64,000 nt of DNA, from the NCBI GenBank assembly GCA_963798455.1, contig CAWCTD010000003.1, positions 2,046,001 to 2,110,000 on the forward strand, written 5' to 3'. The position numbers and the translations under genes were made by a program. The DNA is from CAWCTD01 sp963798455 (GTDB lineage Bacteria; Acidobacteriota; Terriglobia; Bryobacterales; Bryobacteraceae). Below are positions 8,509-17,114 of the stretch, piece by piece. The notes under the pieces were generated by a model, which worked only from the letters and a program-made list of their open reading frames with translations, was not told the origin of the DNA and made no database searches. Numbering within the stretch: position 1 is the stretch's first letter; every line of letters begins with the position of its first letter.

Positions 8509-9750
8509 ATGAAACGCAGCCGACTGTTGATCGCGTTCTGGGCCGCCATCGGGCTCCTCTCCGCGCAAACCGAGATCAACGTCAATTCCAAGTACTTGGT
8601 CGAGCGGGTGGATATCTCCGGCGGGAGCAAAAACGATATCAGCCGGGGTCTACGCGAGGATCTGGAGCACCTGGTCGGCCAAAGGGTGAACCAGGTCTCT
8701 TTGGAAAAGCTGGCCCGGCGCATCCAGACCGAACTTCATGCCCGGCTGGTATCCCCCATGGTCAGCCGCGGGACCCAGCCCGAACAAGTGGTGCTGCTGT
8801 TCGAGGTCAAGGGACAGCGCCCCAGAGACAAATTCGACCTCTCCCTGCCCAAAGGCGTCTATCACTCCAGGCAAGGCTGGAGCGGGGCCCTGAATGCGCG
8901 CTTCTCAGCCGGCGACAGCCGGTTCAACTTTGGGGTGGTGAACGACGGCGACGAACTGGTCGAGCGCTACGCCGGGCTGAGGGCGGGCTACGAGAACCGC
9001 CGCGTGGGCACGGATCGCGTGCGTCTGGGCTTCCAGTTCGCCAGCTATCACGAACAGTGGGGATTGCCGGCCTCGCAGGCCCTGGCAGTGGAGGCGGATG
9101 TCCCCGGCATCTACCGTGCCCGCCAGGACTTTGCGCCGTCGGTCACGTTCGTGCTCGCTGAACCGCTGACGCTGTCCGTCGGCGCATCGTTTGAACGCTT
9201 TCAAAAGCAGTCTCCGGCCGCGCATACCGAGGCCGCCAACGCCGTGACGACAACTCTGCGCTACGCGCGGCGGATGGAGGATGCCGAGGGTAACAAGCAC
9301 GAGCTCGAGGCAGGCTACAACCTGCGCGCGGCCACCAGTACACTCGATTCGGATTACGCCTATGCCCGCCAGCAGGTGGACGCCGGCTACACCTACCGCC
9401 GGGGCCGCCACGAGGTCGCGCTGGCCTTCGTGGCGGGCCACGTATCCGGAGATCCACCCCTGTTCGAGCGTTTCGTTCTGGGCAATACTTCCACGCTCCG
9501 GGGCTGGAACAAGTACGATCTGGACCCGCTGGGGGCCACCAGCGTGGCGCATGGCTCGCTCGAGTACGGCTACCACGGGTTCCGGGTTTTCTATGACACA
9601 GGCGCTCTCTGGAATGAACTCCAGAGCGGCGAGACCAAACACTCGCTGGGCCTCGGGTTCGGCATGAAGGAGGGATTCTTCCTGGCTCTCGCCTTTCCGG
9701 TGAAAGCAGGCCGGGCCCAGCCGATCTTCATGACCGGTGTTGCCTTCTGA
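8509..9750 (+). CDS. Outer-membrane Omp85/BamA-TamA-like protein
   Basis: 413 residues from the ATG at 8509 (MKRSRLLIAFWAAIGLLSAQ is a clear signal peptide); the frame is open farther upstream but only as overlap with the reductase. After the signal comes one POTRA-like segment (YLVERVDISGGSKN...), then a ~270-residue barrel with alternating polar/aromatic strands. The segment RFVLGNTSTLRGWNKYDLDP holds the Omp85 L6 'RGW' motif, and it ends PIFMTGVAF with a terminal Phe. It may insert or secrete outer-membrane proteins. It is shorter than BamA (one POTRA rather than five). Confidence 0.8.
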   Translation: MKRSRLLIAFWAAIGLLSAQTEINVNSKYLVERVDISGGSKNDISRGLREDLEHLVGQRVNQVSLEKLARRIQTELHARLVSPMVSRGTQPEQVVLLFEVKGQRPRDKFDLSLPKGVYHSRQGWSGALNARFSAGDSRFNFGVVNDGDELVERYAGLRAGYENRRVGTDRVRLGFQFASYHEQWGLPASQALAVEADVPGIYRARQDFAPSVTFVLAEPLTLSVGASFERFQKQSPAAHTEAANAVTTTLRYARRMEDAEGNKHELEAGYNLRAATSTLDSDYAYARQQVDAGYTYRRGRHEVALAFVAGHVSGDPPLFERFVLGNTSTLRGWNKYDLDPLGATSVAHGSLEYGYHGFRVFYDTGALWNELQSGETKHSLGLGFGMKEGFFLALAFPVKAGRAQPIFMTGVAF

Positions 9751-10334
9751 TGCTCCTAGCCATGCGGCTTGCCAGAGGATGGTGGCTGGCCGCGACGCTA
9801 TTCGCGGCCCTGCCGGGCGCTGAGGCCCAGCCGTTACAGGTGCGCTCGGAGCCCGGACGGATCCACGTTTCCCCCTCGAGATCGCAGTTTCTGGAAGGCA
9901 AGCCGCTGGAGAAGCTGCACAATGGCGCGCCGGTCGTCTTCGCCGTCCAACTGGCGCTGCTCACCGGCGTCAGGGGCACGGTTCTCGCTCGGACCGCCGG
10001 CAGATTCGCGGTGAGCTTCGATATCTGGGAAGAGAAGTTCGCCGTCACCCGGCTGGCGAACCCGAAAAAGTCCGCGTCGCACCTTACCGCCCCTGAAGCC
10101 GAGAGCTGGTGCCTGGACAATCTCATCCTCGGCGACGCCGGGCTCTCTCCGGATGCGTCCTTTTGGATAAGATTGGATGTGCGAGCGGAGGAGCCCGATG
10201 AGGGTCCGGCGCCTGGCGAGGAGCCCGGAGTAACACTGGCCCGGCTTGTGGAGGTGTTCAGCCGGGGCCAGCGTGCCGGTGAGACGCGAAATCACGCCGA
10301 GGCCGGGCCGTTCCGCCTGAGGGACCTTCGCTGA
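9750..10334 (+). CDS. Secreted hypothetical protein, DUF4390-like
   Basis: 194 residues, starting one base inside the previous stop codon. A signal peptide (LARGWWLAATLFAALPGAEA) precedes a mostly beta domain with SFDIWEEKFAVTRL, which resembles the 'DxWxExxxV' core of DUF4390 proteins; those are also found beside NtrY-type kinases in proteobacteria. That family assignment is from memory of pattern and context, not a search. The next gene is indeed a NtrY-like kinase, 24 bp downstream, so a role in envelope sensing is plausible. Confidence 0.6.
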   Translation: MLLAMRLARGWWLAATLFAALPGAEAQPLQVRSEPGRIHVSPSRSQFLEGKPLEKLHNGAPVVFAVQLALLTGVRGTVLARTAGRFAVSFDIWEEKFAVTRLANPKKSASHLTAPEAESWCLDNLILGDAGLSPDASFWIRLDVRAEEPDEGPAPGEEPGVTLARLVEVFSRGQRAGETRNHAEAGPFRLRDLR

Positions 10335-10358
10335 GTACGCCTCCGGGCCCCCTTGGCC

Positions 10359-11765
10359 ATGAACCGGCTGCGTGACAGGCTTATCCTGCTGTTTCTGGTT
10401 GCCACGCTGGCGCCGTTGGCAGCCACCCTGTGGCTAACCACGTCCCTTCTACAGCAAAGCCTGCGCTATGCCACCACCCGCGAATTGGACGAACTCTCGC
10501 GCGCGCTGGAGACGACAGGGCGCGAGTTTTATCAGCAGTCCCGCGAATCCTTGAGACGGGACGCGCTGGGCGGGCTCCTGGCGCCGCAGCACTATGACAG
10601 TCGCACCCTGAGCCAATGGCCGGAGCCGGTCCGCGAGTTCTGGGACAGCGGCCAGCAGGAACGTTTCTATCTGTCCGGGACCGGCGGCGACCACCTGAAC
10701 TTACTGGAGCGCCGCGGCCATGAAGTGCTGGCATGGTCCCGTCCCTTGGGAGCCGTTGCCATGGAGCGGCTCTCGCGGCAGTACAGCGAGGCGCGCGCTC
10801 TGGTCGAAAAGGGGAGCAGCCGCGACCTGCGGCGCGGCTTCATGGTCACGTTCCTGGTCCTCGCGCTGAGCACGTGGCTGGTCTCGCTCGCTCTGCTCGT
10901 CTTCTTTGCCGGGCGCGTCAGCCGCCCCATCCACGACCTGACCGGCGGGCTCGCCGAACTCGCCTCGGGCAACTTCGGCGCCAGGGTCTCGACCGACCGC
11001 AACGATGAAGTCGGCCGTGCCATCCGGGCCTTCAACCATACGGCCGAGCAGCTTGAGCAGCAACGCACGCGCTTGGTCTACTTGACCCAACTGGCGAGCT
11101 GGCAGGCGCTGGCGCGCAAGATGGCGCACGAGCTGAAGAACTCGCTGACTCCCATCCGTCTGACCATGGAGGAGATGCAGGCGCGCGCGGGAGAGGGCGG
11201 GCGAGCCTTCACGACACAGGCGGCCGAAATCGTCATCGAGGAAGTGGACAGCCTGGAGCGCCGTGTGCGGGCCTTCTCTGAATTTGCCGCCGAGCCGCCG
11301 ATCCGGCCCCAGACCCTCGACGTGAACGCACTGGTCGAGGAGCGAACCGAATTCCTCAGGAGCGGGCACCCGGAAGTCGCCTATGACCTGCGCCTCGCGC
11401 CGGACCTGCCGCCGTCCTTTGCGGACGCGGACCTGGTCAAGGGGATTCTGACCAACCTGCTGGAGAACGCCGCCGAGGCCGCGGGCGCGGGTGGAAAAGT
11501 GCTCAGCTCCACCGCGCTTGCGAATGGCAAGGTGACCGTGGAGGTCCATGATTCCGGCCCCGGTCTGAGCGAACTGGCGCGCGAGTCGCTGTTCGAGCCC
11601 ACCATTTCCTTCAAGAAGCACGGCATGGGCCTGGGCTTGTCGATCGCACGGAAGAGCGCTTTGCTGGCGGGCGGTGATATTGTGCTGGTGAAGGGAGAAT
11701 TGGGCGGCGCGGGTTTCCGCGTCCTGCTGCCTCGACATGCCGCGGAATCGAATCCTGATCGTTGA
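10359..11765 (+). CDS. Sensor histidine kinase, NtrY-like
   Basis: 468 residues from the ATG at 10359 (a TTG two codons upstream is less likely). TM1 covers residues ~7-30 and TM2 ~160-185 (FLVLALSTWLVSLALLVFFA), enclosing a periplasmic domain. A HAMP linker (GRVSRPIHDLTGGLAELASG) follows, then the H-box LARKMAHELKNSLTPIRLTM, the N-box NLLENAAEA, DSGPGLS and GMGLGLSIARK. It phosphorylates its partner regulator, whose start lies 29 bp inside this gene. The lack of a PAS domain is the main difference from classic NtrY. Confidence 0.92.
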   Translation: MNRLRDRLILLFLVATLAPLAATLWLTTSLLQQSLRYATTRELDELSRALETTGREFYQQSRESLRRDALGGLLAPQHYDSRTLSQWPEPVREFWDSGQQERFYLSGTGGDHLNLLERRGHEVLAWSRPLGAVAMERLSRQYSEARALVEKGSSRDLRRGFMVTFLVLALSTWLVSLALLVFFAGRVSRPIHDLTGGLAELASGNFGARVSTDRNDEVGRAIRAFNHTAEQLEQQRTRLVYLTQLASWQALARKMAHELKNSLTPIRLTMEEMQARAGEGGRAFTTQAAEIVIEEVDSLERRVRAFSEFAAEPPIRPQTLDVNALVEERTEFLRSGHPEVAYDLRLAPDLPPSFADADLVKGILTNLLENAAEAAGAGGKVLSSTALANGKVTVEVHDSGPGLSELARESLFEPTISFKKHGMGLGLSIARKSALLAGGDIVLVKGELGGAGFRVLLPRHAAESNPDR

Positions 11766-13068
11766 CGACGAAGAGAACATCGGGCGTTCGTTGCGCCTGA
11801 TTCTGGAGCGCGAGGGATACGCCGTCTCGTTCTGCCGCTCGGCCGCCGAGTGCCGCGCGCATCCGGACGCGGCCCGCGCGGACCTGTTCCTTCTCGATGT
11901 CCGCCTGCCTGACGGCAACGGGATCGATCTGCTGCGCGAGTTGCGAGCGGTTGGAGACGGCGCACCGGCAGTCATGATCTCCGGCCACGCTTCGATCGGC
12001 GAGGCAGTGGAGGCAACCCGCGCCGGCGCCTTCGACTTTCTGGAGAAGCCCCTGAGCCGGGACAGAGTGCTTCTGGCCGTCAAGAACGCGTTGGAACAGG
12101 CCGGCCTGCGCCAGGAGAACGAGCGCTTGCGGGAGATGGCCGGCCAATCGCCGGAGATGATCGGGCCCAGCGCCCCCTTTCAACGCGCCGTGGAACAGGC
12201 CACCATGGCGGCGCGGTCCGACGCCCGCGTGCTGCTCATCGGCGAGTCGGGAACGGGCAAGGAACTGCTGGCGACGCATATTCACCAACTGAGCCCGTTC
12301 GCATCCGGGCCCTTTGTGAAGGTGAACTGCGCCGCCATCCCGACCGAGCTTTTGGAAAGCGAGCTATTCGGCCACGAGAAGGGCGCCTTCACGGGAGCCG
12401 CCGGCATGCGGCGCGGGAAGTTCGAGCTGGCGGACGGCGGGACCATCTTCCTCGACGAAGTCGGCGACCTGCACCCGGCATCGCAGGCTAAGCTGCTGCG
12501 CGTGCTCCAGGAGGGCGAGTTCCACCGCGTGGGCGGCGAACAGACCATCCGCGTAGCGGTGCGCGTCCTATCCGCCACCAATCGCGAACTGGCGGCGCTG
12601 GTGGCCCGGCAGCAGTTCCGCGAGGATCTCTACTACCGGCTCAGCGTGGTGCCCATCCGGGTGCCGCCGTTGCGCGAGCGGCCGGAGGACATCCGTCCTT
12701 TGGCCGCGTATTTCCTGACGGAGTTTTGCGCGCGGAACAACTTCAAACCGAAGACTCTGGATGACGCGGTCCTGCCTGTGCTCGAACGGCACTTGTGGCC
12801 GGGCAACGCACGCGAACTCCGCAACATCATCGAGCGCATGACCATCCTCACTCCCGGGCCGGTTCTGACCGTCGAGTCCGTCCCCATCGAGCTGCGCGGC
12901 GGCCCGGCGCCCTCCTCGCTCCAGCAGGCGCGCGACTCCGCTGAACGCGAGCACCTGTTGCGCGCGCTGGAAGACAGCGGTTGGAACGTCTCCGCCGCCG
13001 CCCGCGCCCTGGGTATGGAGCGCACCAACCTCCACAAGCGCATCCGCGCGCTGGGGTTGAAGCGATAG
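11737..13068 (+). CDS. Sigma-54-dependent response regulator, NtrC family
   Basis: 443 residues with the standard three domains. Receiver: acidic pocket VDDEE and phospho-Asp in LFLLDVRLPDG. AAA+ sigma-54 activator: Walker A GESGTGKE, GAFTGA loop, Walker B GGTIFLDEV, and the arginine region VPPLRERPEDI. C-terminal Fis-type helix-turn-helix: VSAAARALGMERTNLHKRI. It activates sigma-54 promoters when phosphorylated by the overlapping kinase. A degenerate copy of its 3' end is found at 13789-13854, beyond the MntA-HepT module. Confidence 0.95.
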   Translation: MPRNRILIVDDEENIGRSLRLILEREGYAVSFCRSAAECRAHPDAARADLFLLDVRLPDGNGIDLLRELRAVGDGAPAVMISGHASIGEAVEATRAGAFDFLEKPLSRDRVLLAVKNALEQAGLRQENERLREMAGQSPEMIGPSAPFQRAVEQATMAARSDARVLLIGESGTGKELLATHIHQLSPFASGPFVKVNCAAIPTELLESELFGHEKGAFTGAAGMRRGKFELADGGTIFLDEVGDLHPASQAKLLRVLQEGEFHRVGGEQTIRVAVRVLSATNRELAALVARQQFREDLYYRLSVVPIRVPPLRERPEDIRPLAAYFLTEFCARNNFKPKTLDDAVLPVLERHLWPGNARELRNIIERMTILTPGPVLTVESVPIELRGGPAPSSLQQARDSAEREHLLRALEDSGWNVSAAARALGMERTNLHKRIRALGLKR

Positions 13069-13132
13069 CGGCAGGCCGGGAGCGGCGTGCGAGGACCATT
13101 CGGTTGCAGGATACTGGAGAAGAGGTAAAGTC

Positions 13133-13438
13133 ATGACAATCGGGCCCGGCCTCGTAATGCCCGAGGCCGAAGTTGCTGAGTTCTGCCGCCGATTTCAGGT
13201 CAAGGAACTATCCGTGTTCGGCTCGGCAGCTCGTGGCGAGATGCGTCCCGACAGTGACATCGACCTGCTCGTGGAGTTCCTTCCCGAAGCTCGGATGAGT
13301 CTTCTGGGGCATTTCGCGGCGGAGCGGGCGTTGTCGGAACTACTGGGTCGAAAAGTCGATCTGGTCTCGAAGCGCGCTCTGCGGGATGCGCTTCGGGAGG
13401 AGGTCCTCGCTCAGGCCCGGCTCATCTATGCGGCGTGA
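13133..13438 (+). CDS. mntA: MntA-type minimal nucleotidyltransferase (antitoxin)
   Basis: 101 residues. The nucleotidyltransferase motif GSAARGEMRPDSDID fits the G-S-x10-D-x-D signature, with both metal-binding Asp residues intact. In characterised HepT/MntA pairs, MntA adds AMP to a Tyr of the HEPN partner and silences it (family knowledge). It overlaps the HEPN gene by 11 bp, the usual paired layout. It starts 64 bp after ntrC and on the same strand, so it may read through from that operon. Confidence 0.9.
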   Translation: MTIGPGLVMPEAEVAEFCRRFQVKELSVFGSAARGEMRPDSDIDLLVEFLPEARMSLLGHFAAERALSELLGRKVDLVSKRALRDALREEVLAQARLIYAA

Positions 13439-13763
13439 ACGCCTCTACCTCGAAGACATTCTCGCCGCCGCGGACGCCATCGCGGAGTTTGTCGAGGGCC
13501 AGCACCTTGACTCTTTTCATGATGACCGCATGCGGCGGAGCGCGGTGATCCACCAGTTGACGATCATAGGTGAGGCTGTCGCGCACCTCTCGGAGGAGTT
13601 CCGGCAGCAACACCATGACGTCTCCTGGTCGGACATCAAGGCTCTCCGAAACATTGTGGTCCACAACTACTTCGGCATCGATTGGGAGGAGGTCTGGCGT
13701 GCGGCCACCGAGGACGTTCCTGCCCTGCGCGCCCGGATAGCGCACATCCTCAGCTCGGCGTGA
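13428..13763 (+). CDS. hepT: HepT-like HEPN ribonuclease toxin (DUF86)
   Basis: 111 residues from the ATG at 13428 (MRRERLYLEDIL); an upstream in-frame start would extend far into mntA. Helical HEPN domain with the RNase motif RNIVVHNYF (R-x4-H) followed by the Tyr that MntA modifies in studied systems, so both toxin activity and its control residues look intact. A mobile stabilisation or anti-phage module is the common role. It is followed at once by a copy of the ntrC tail, hinting at how the module arrived. Confidence 0.9.
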   Translation: MRRERLYLEDILAAADAIAEFVEGQHLDSFHDDRMRRSAVIHQLTIIGEAVAHLSEEFRQQHHDVSWSDIKALRNIVVHNYFGIDWEEVWRAATEDVPALRARIAHILSSA

Positions 13764-13788
13764 GATGGGGCCTCACGCGTCTTCTTCC

Positions 13789-13854
13789 CTCCAGCAGGCG
13801 CGCGACTCCGCCGAACGCGAGCACCTGTTGCGCGCGCTGGGGTTGAAGAGGTAA
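13789..13854 (+). pseudogene. Duplicated, internally deleted 3' tail of an ntrC-like gene
   Basis: These 66 bp match ntrC at 12919-12970 nearly base for base, then jump to the last codons of the gene. They read LQQARDSAEREHLL + RALGLKR + stop in frame. The jump occurs at CGCGCGCTGG, a sequence that occurs twice in ntrC (near 12961 and 13041), so a deletion by recombination between short repeats explains it. The two tails bracket mntA-hepT. Confidence 0.8.
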
Positions 13855-13876
13855 GGGGCCGCAGTTGGGTGAAACG

Positions 13877-14572
13877 ATGAGCGAACCAGAAGACAACTGG
13901 CAGTTCAACTACTTCAACTACTTCACCGAAGCGGAGGAGCATTTCCAGAAGGCTCGCGGCACGGCCTTGTTCCTGATGTCGCCGCTGGACTGGGCGCTGA
14001 TCGAGACCTGGAAGAACTCCGGCGTGCCGCTAGCGGCAGTGCTGCGCGGCATCGACGCCGCCTTCGAAAAGTGGCGCAGCCGCAAGTCCAAAGTCCGGAT
14101 GATCAATTCGTTGGCCTATTGCGCCCAAGCCGTGCTCGAGGAAGCCCAGGCGATGGCCGGAGTCACTCCGGCGCATCCTGCCCGCCAGGAGCCGGCGCCG
14201 TTCGAGTTGGATGAACTTAGAGCGTTCCTGAGCAAGTGCGCCGCGGAACTGGGCGCGACGGGGGATTCCGCTTACGGCGGGATTGCCGCTTCTCTCGAAC
14301 AGCTTTCGAGCGAGTCGGAGGCTCACTACCAGAACCTGGAAGAACTGGAGCGGCGGCTCACGGCGCTGGAGGACAAGATGGTTGCCATCGCCCGCAGCCG
14401 GACGAGCGAGGAGGATCTCGTCGCGGCCCGCCGCGCACTCGACACGGAGCTTCGTCCCTATCGCGGCAAGATGAACGCCCCCCAGCTTGCCATGCTGGAA
14501 GAGCAATACCTGGAGCGCCGCCTTCTTGAGGCCGCTTCCCTGCCCCGCTTGAGCTTGTTCTACCTTCGCTAA
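13877..14572 (+). CDS. Hypothetical protein, helical and coiled-coil rich
   Basis: 231 residues from the ATG at 13877. The N-terminal part (MSPLDWALIETWKNSGVPLA plus VLRGIDAAFEK) looks like a small helical DNA-binding or replication-type domain, and residues ~145-185 form a coiled coil (NLEELERRLTALEDKM). No signal peptide or TM segment. I do not recognise a characterised family. It ends just before three consecutive hairpins shared with the convergent gene uxaE. Confidence 0.65.
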   Translation: MSEPEDNWQFNYFNYFTEAEEHFQKARGTALFLMSPLDWALIETWKNSGVPLAAVLRGIDAAFEKWRSRKSKVRMINSLAYCAQAVLEEAQAMAGVTPAHPARQEPAPFELDELRAFLSKCAAELGATGDSAYGGIAASLEQLSSESEAHYQNLEELERRLTALEDKMVAIARSRTSEEDLVAARRALDTELRPYRGKMNAPQLAMLEEQYLERRLLEAASLPRLSLFYLR

Positions 14573-14584
14573 TGACCCGGGTGG

Positions 14585-14677
14585 GGCAGACGATCGGTTT
14601 TCGTCGTCTGCCACCCGCGGGGCAGACGATCGGTTTTCGTCGTCTGCGCTCGCAGGCCACCCGAAACGATGGCCTGC
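14585..14677. terminator. Triple hairpin between convergent genes (probable bidirectional terminator)
   Basis: Three stem-loops in a row: GGCAGACGA...TCGTCTGCC at 14585-14611 and again at 14621-14647, then GCAGGCCA...TGGCCTGC at 14652-14677. The first two are direct copies. They fill the 109-bp gap between two convergent genes. A hairpin of the same design, GGCAGACCA...TGGTCTGCC, occurs in both copies of the repeat at 47722 and 49970, so this is also a repeat family. Confidence 0.65.
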
Positions 14678-14681
14678 GCCA

Positions 14682-15881
14682 CTACCCCAGAAACAGCGGC
14701 TTGATGTGGCGCTCGAACAGGTTCGTGGTCACGTTCCGCGCCACCGGCGCCTCGCAGGCATCGAGCAGATCGAGATACCGGCTGCCCATCTTGGCGGCCA
14801 CTTTGTAGCCGACGTGGAGCAACTGGCGCAGGTCGCTGTTGAAGTCCTTGCAGCCGGGGACGTGGCGCAGGGCCGAAACAAACTGCTCCGGCGGCCACTT
14901 GCGAACCACCTCGGGCGCGGGCAGCCTGGCCGGATGGATGTCGATCACCGCGGCGTAAGGCGCGCAGAGCTCCTCCCGGTGGGCATAGGCTTCGGCGTAC
15001 ACGTCCTGGGCCAACTCCAGGCCGTCTCCGCCGGCTTCGGCCAGCCCGATCAGCTCCTCCAGCCAGGTGGTACCGGCGGTCTTCAAATGCACTCCAGCGC
15101 CGGACTTCTCAAGCGTCTGGCGGATAGGACCGTAGAGCGAGAACTTGTCGCTGCCCGAGTGTACGCTCAGCTTCAGGTTGGAAGCCAGGCCGTACCGGCG
15201 GACGGCGAGAGCGACGGTGGCGACGTCGTTCGAGAACTCCTCGGCAAACTTCGCCACGTCACCCACGTAATCCACGCCCTTGTTGAACCGGCCGGTGAAC
15301 TTGGGAGCGATGGTCTGAGCCGGAATGCCCTCGTCCGCGACCGCGGCCAGAATGACCAACAACTCCTGCGGAGTCTGCGGGCTGTCGGTCTCGTCCATCG
15401 AGACCTCGGTGATAAAGGGGGCGCCGTTCCGTCTTGCCACTATATGGCGATAGGTCTTGCCGGCTTCTTTCACCGCGGCCAGGTACTTGGTTGCCGCGGC
15501 CCCTTCCCCAACCAGTTCCGGGTGGCGGTCCACAAACGCGCGCACATCGTCCTGATCCGCGGGCTTGCCGATCCAGTCGGCCACATCCAGGGTGAAGAAG
15601 TCGCAGCAGTCGAGAAAGCCGCCGACGGTGGACAGATTGATGTGGTCGGCGTCCACGTAGTACGGCTTGTTCCAGCCCAGCTTGCGCACAGCGGCATCCG
15701 CGGCCGCGCGAGCGCTGGCCGGCTGCGAACCGATGATGGCGTGCTCCCGGTAGGACTTGTTCCACACCGGGACAACGTCCACGCCTCTCTCGGCCGCAAG
15801 CATACAGGCCCTAAGCTGCGCCTCGGCCTGGTGCGCGAACCTGTCGCCCACACCGATGGAGTACTTCGCCAGCGTGATCAC
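14682..15881 (-). CDS. uxaE: Tagaturonate/fructuronate epimerase, UxaE-like
   Basis: 399 residues. It resembles the UxaE family, which interconverts D-tagaturonate and D-fructuronate in galacturonate catabolism. Visible family features are VGDRFAHQAEAQL near the N-terminus, YYVDADHINLSTVGGF (metal-binding DxDH), FFTLDVADWIGK, EVSMDETD and LSVHSGSDKFSLYGP. No signal peptide, so it is cytoplasmic. It would link pectin breakdown (GH105, KduI) to a mannonate dehydratase-like step, genes that are present elsewhere in the window. Confidence 0.75.
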   Translation of the reverse strand: MITLAKYSIGVGDRFAHQAEAQLRACMLAAERGVDVVPVWNKSYREHAIIGSQPASARAAADAAVRKLGWNKPYYVDADHINLSTVGGFLDCCDFFTLDVADWIGKPADQDDVRAFVDRHPELVGEGAAATKYLAAVKEAGKTYRHIVARRNGAPFITEVSMDETDSPQTPQELLVILAAVADEGIPAQTIAPKFTGRFNKGVDYVGDVAKFAEEFSNDVATVALAVRRYGLASNLKLSVHSGSDKFSLYGPIRQTLEKSGAGVHLKTAGTTWLEELIGLAEAGGDGLELAQDVYAEAYAHREELCAPYAAVIDIHPARLPAPEVVRKWPPEQFVSALRHVPGCKDFNSDLRQLLHVGYKVAAKMGSRYLDLLDACEAPVARNVTTNLFERHIKPLFLG

Positions 15882-15886
15882 AGATA

Positions 15887-16945
15887 CTACTTTACAGCGT
15901 CTGTGGTGGAATTCCCCGCGGCCTGTTGACGAAATCGGTAGGTCTTCCGCGCCCGGACCTGCCCGTCCGGTGTCAGGACTCCCACGGTCACAGTGACGCC
16001 CGCCGTCTCACCAGGCGAGGCTTCCGCCACTGGCTGGAACGTACCGCTGGACGGATCGAAGCTCTCGGCGCCGCCGCCGTCCGCCGGACCGCCGGTGATC
16101 AGGACCTGCTCACTCCCGGCGACGCGAAAGGCGATATGCCCCTGGCGCGGGACGCTCATGGGCGCGGTGGCTGTGGAGACGCCCGTGGCGACGTCGAACA
16201 CTTCCGCCGAGGAGAGGCCGCTATGTCCGTCGGTCCCGCCGGCAAACAGGACCTTGTTGCCTGGAAGCGCCGTGGCAGTGAAGTTGGCGCGGGGGATTGA
16301 CATCCGGCCCGCGAAGACTACGAGGCCCTGGGCGGGGTCGTAAAGATCGATGGAATCCAGCGCGTAGCCGTCTGCGATCCCCCCGGCGATCACCACGCGT
16401 CCATCCTCGAGGACGGCGACAGCGTGCCGGGTGCGTGGCGCCGAGAGGCTCCCCCGAACCTGTTCGAATCTGCCGGTCGCGGGATCGTAGGTCTCCAGTG
16501 TGTCCGCCGCCCGCCCGAAAACCTCGCCGCCGGCGACCAGGGGCATGCCGTTCTTGAGCAGGACGGCTGCGGCGCCCGTCCGCACACTGAGCATGGAGCC
16601 GGTTGGGCTCCAGGTATTCGTCTCGGGACGGAAGATCTCGGCGGAGCTGGTGGGGCCGTTCTTGCCGGTTCCCCCGGCCACCAGCACGGCACCGTCCTGT
16701 ATAGCGGTGCAGACGTGTCCCGTGCGGGCTTCGAGCATGGGCGCCGTGGGCGTGATCGTGCCATCCTTGCCGAAGTACCCGGCCGAAGCCAGCGGGCCTT
16801 CGGCGCCGCGTCCGCCGCTGACCAGCGAGCGCCCGTCGGGAAGCATCGCTGAACAGATCCCAGCCGGCGCCGCGGAAACGGAGATTCGGGTGCTGGCGGT
16901 GTTCAGATCCCCGGCACTGAGAGCCGCCGTCTGGGCAAGAAACAA
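15887..16945 (-). CDS. Kelch-repeat beta-propeller protein, probably frameshifted in its signal peptide
   Basis: 352 residues from a TTG at 16945. Six or more Kelch blades are visible (LPDGRSLVSGGRG, IQDGAVLVAGGTG, LKNGMPLVAGGE, LEDGRVVIAGGIAD, LPGNKVLFAGGTD, EQVLITGGPAD), so it is an extracellular or periplasmic propeller. An ATG at 16973 in a neighbouring frame encodes WKPSALLLVVS, the start of a signal peptide that is completed in the Kelch frame as FLAQTAALSAG. A single-base indel near 16945 would join them. Ligand unknown. Confidence 0.75.
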   Translation of the reverse strand: MFLAQTAALSAGDLNTASTRISVSAAPAGICSAMLPDGRSLVSGGRGAEGPLASAGYFGKDGTITPTAPMLEARTGHVCTAIQDGAVLVAGGTGKNGPTSSAEIFRPETNTWSPTGSMLSVRTGAAAVLLKNGMPLVAGGEVFGRAADTLETYDPATGRFEQVRGSLSAPRTRHAVAVLEDGRVVIAGGIADGYALDSIDLYDPAQGLVVFAGRMSIPRANFTATALPGNKVLFAGGTDGHSGLSSAEVFDVATGVSTATAPMSVPRQGHIAFRVAGSEQVLITGGPADGGGAESFDPSSGTFQPVAEASPGETAGVTVTVGVLTPDGQVRARKTYRFRQQAAGNSTTDAVK

Positions 16946-17020
16946 CCAGCAAGAGAGCGGAAGGTTTCCACATGAGAGCTTCTCGTCTAGTTTTCAAGTT
17001 TCCTTAGCACAAACAGAAAC

Positions 17021-17104
17021 GGACCCCACCGGCTTTCCAACCGGTCAGGTCCGCTAAGTCCTACCTCACTCCCATGCCCGGCCGACAACTCCGGCCGGGC
17101 ATGG
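17021..17104 (-). terminator. Two strong hairpins downstream of the giant repeat-protein gene
   Basis: A perfect 13-bp inverted repeat (CCATGCCCGGCCG / CGGCCGGGCATGG, 17072-17104) begins 10 bp after the stop codon. A second compound stem (GGACC/GGTCC with internal ACCGG/CCGGT) spans 17021-17051. There is no T-run on the minus strand, so Rho-independent termination is likely but not textbook. Confidence 0.65.
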
Positions 17105-17114
17105 AAAATCACCG

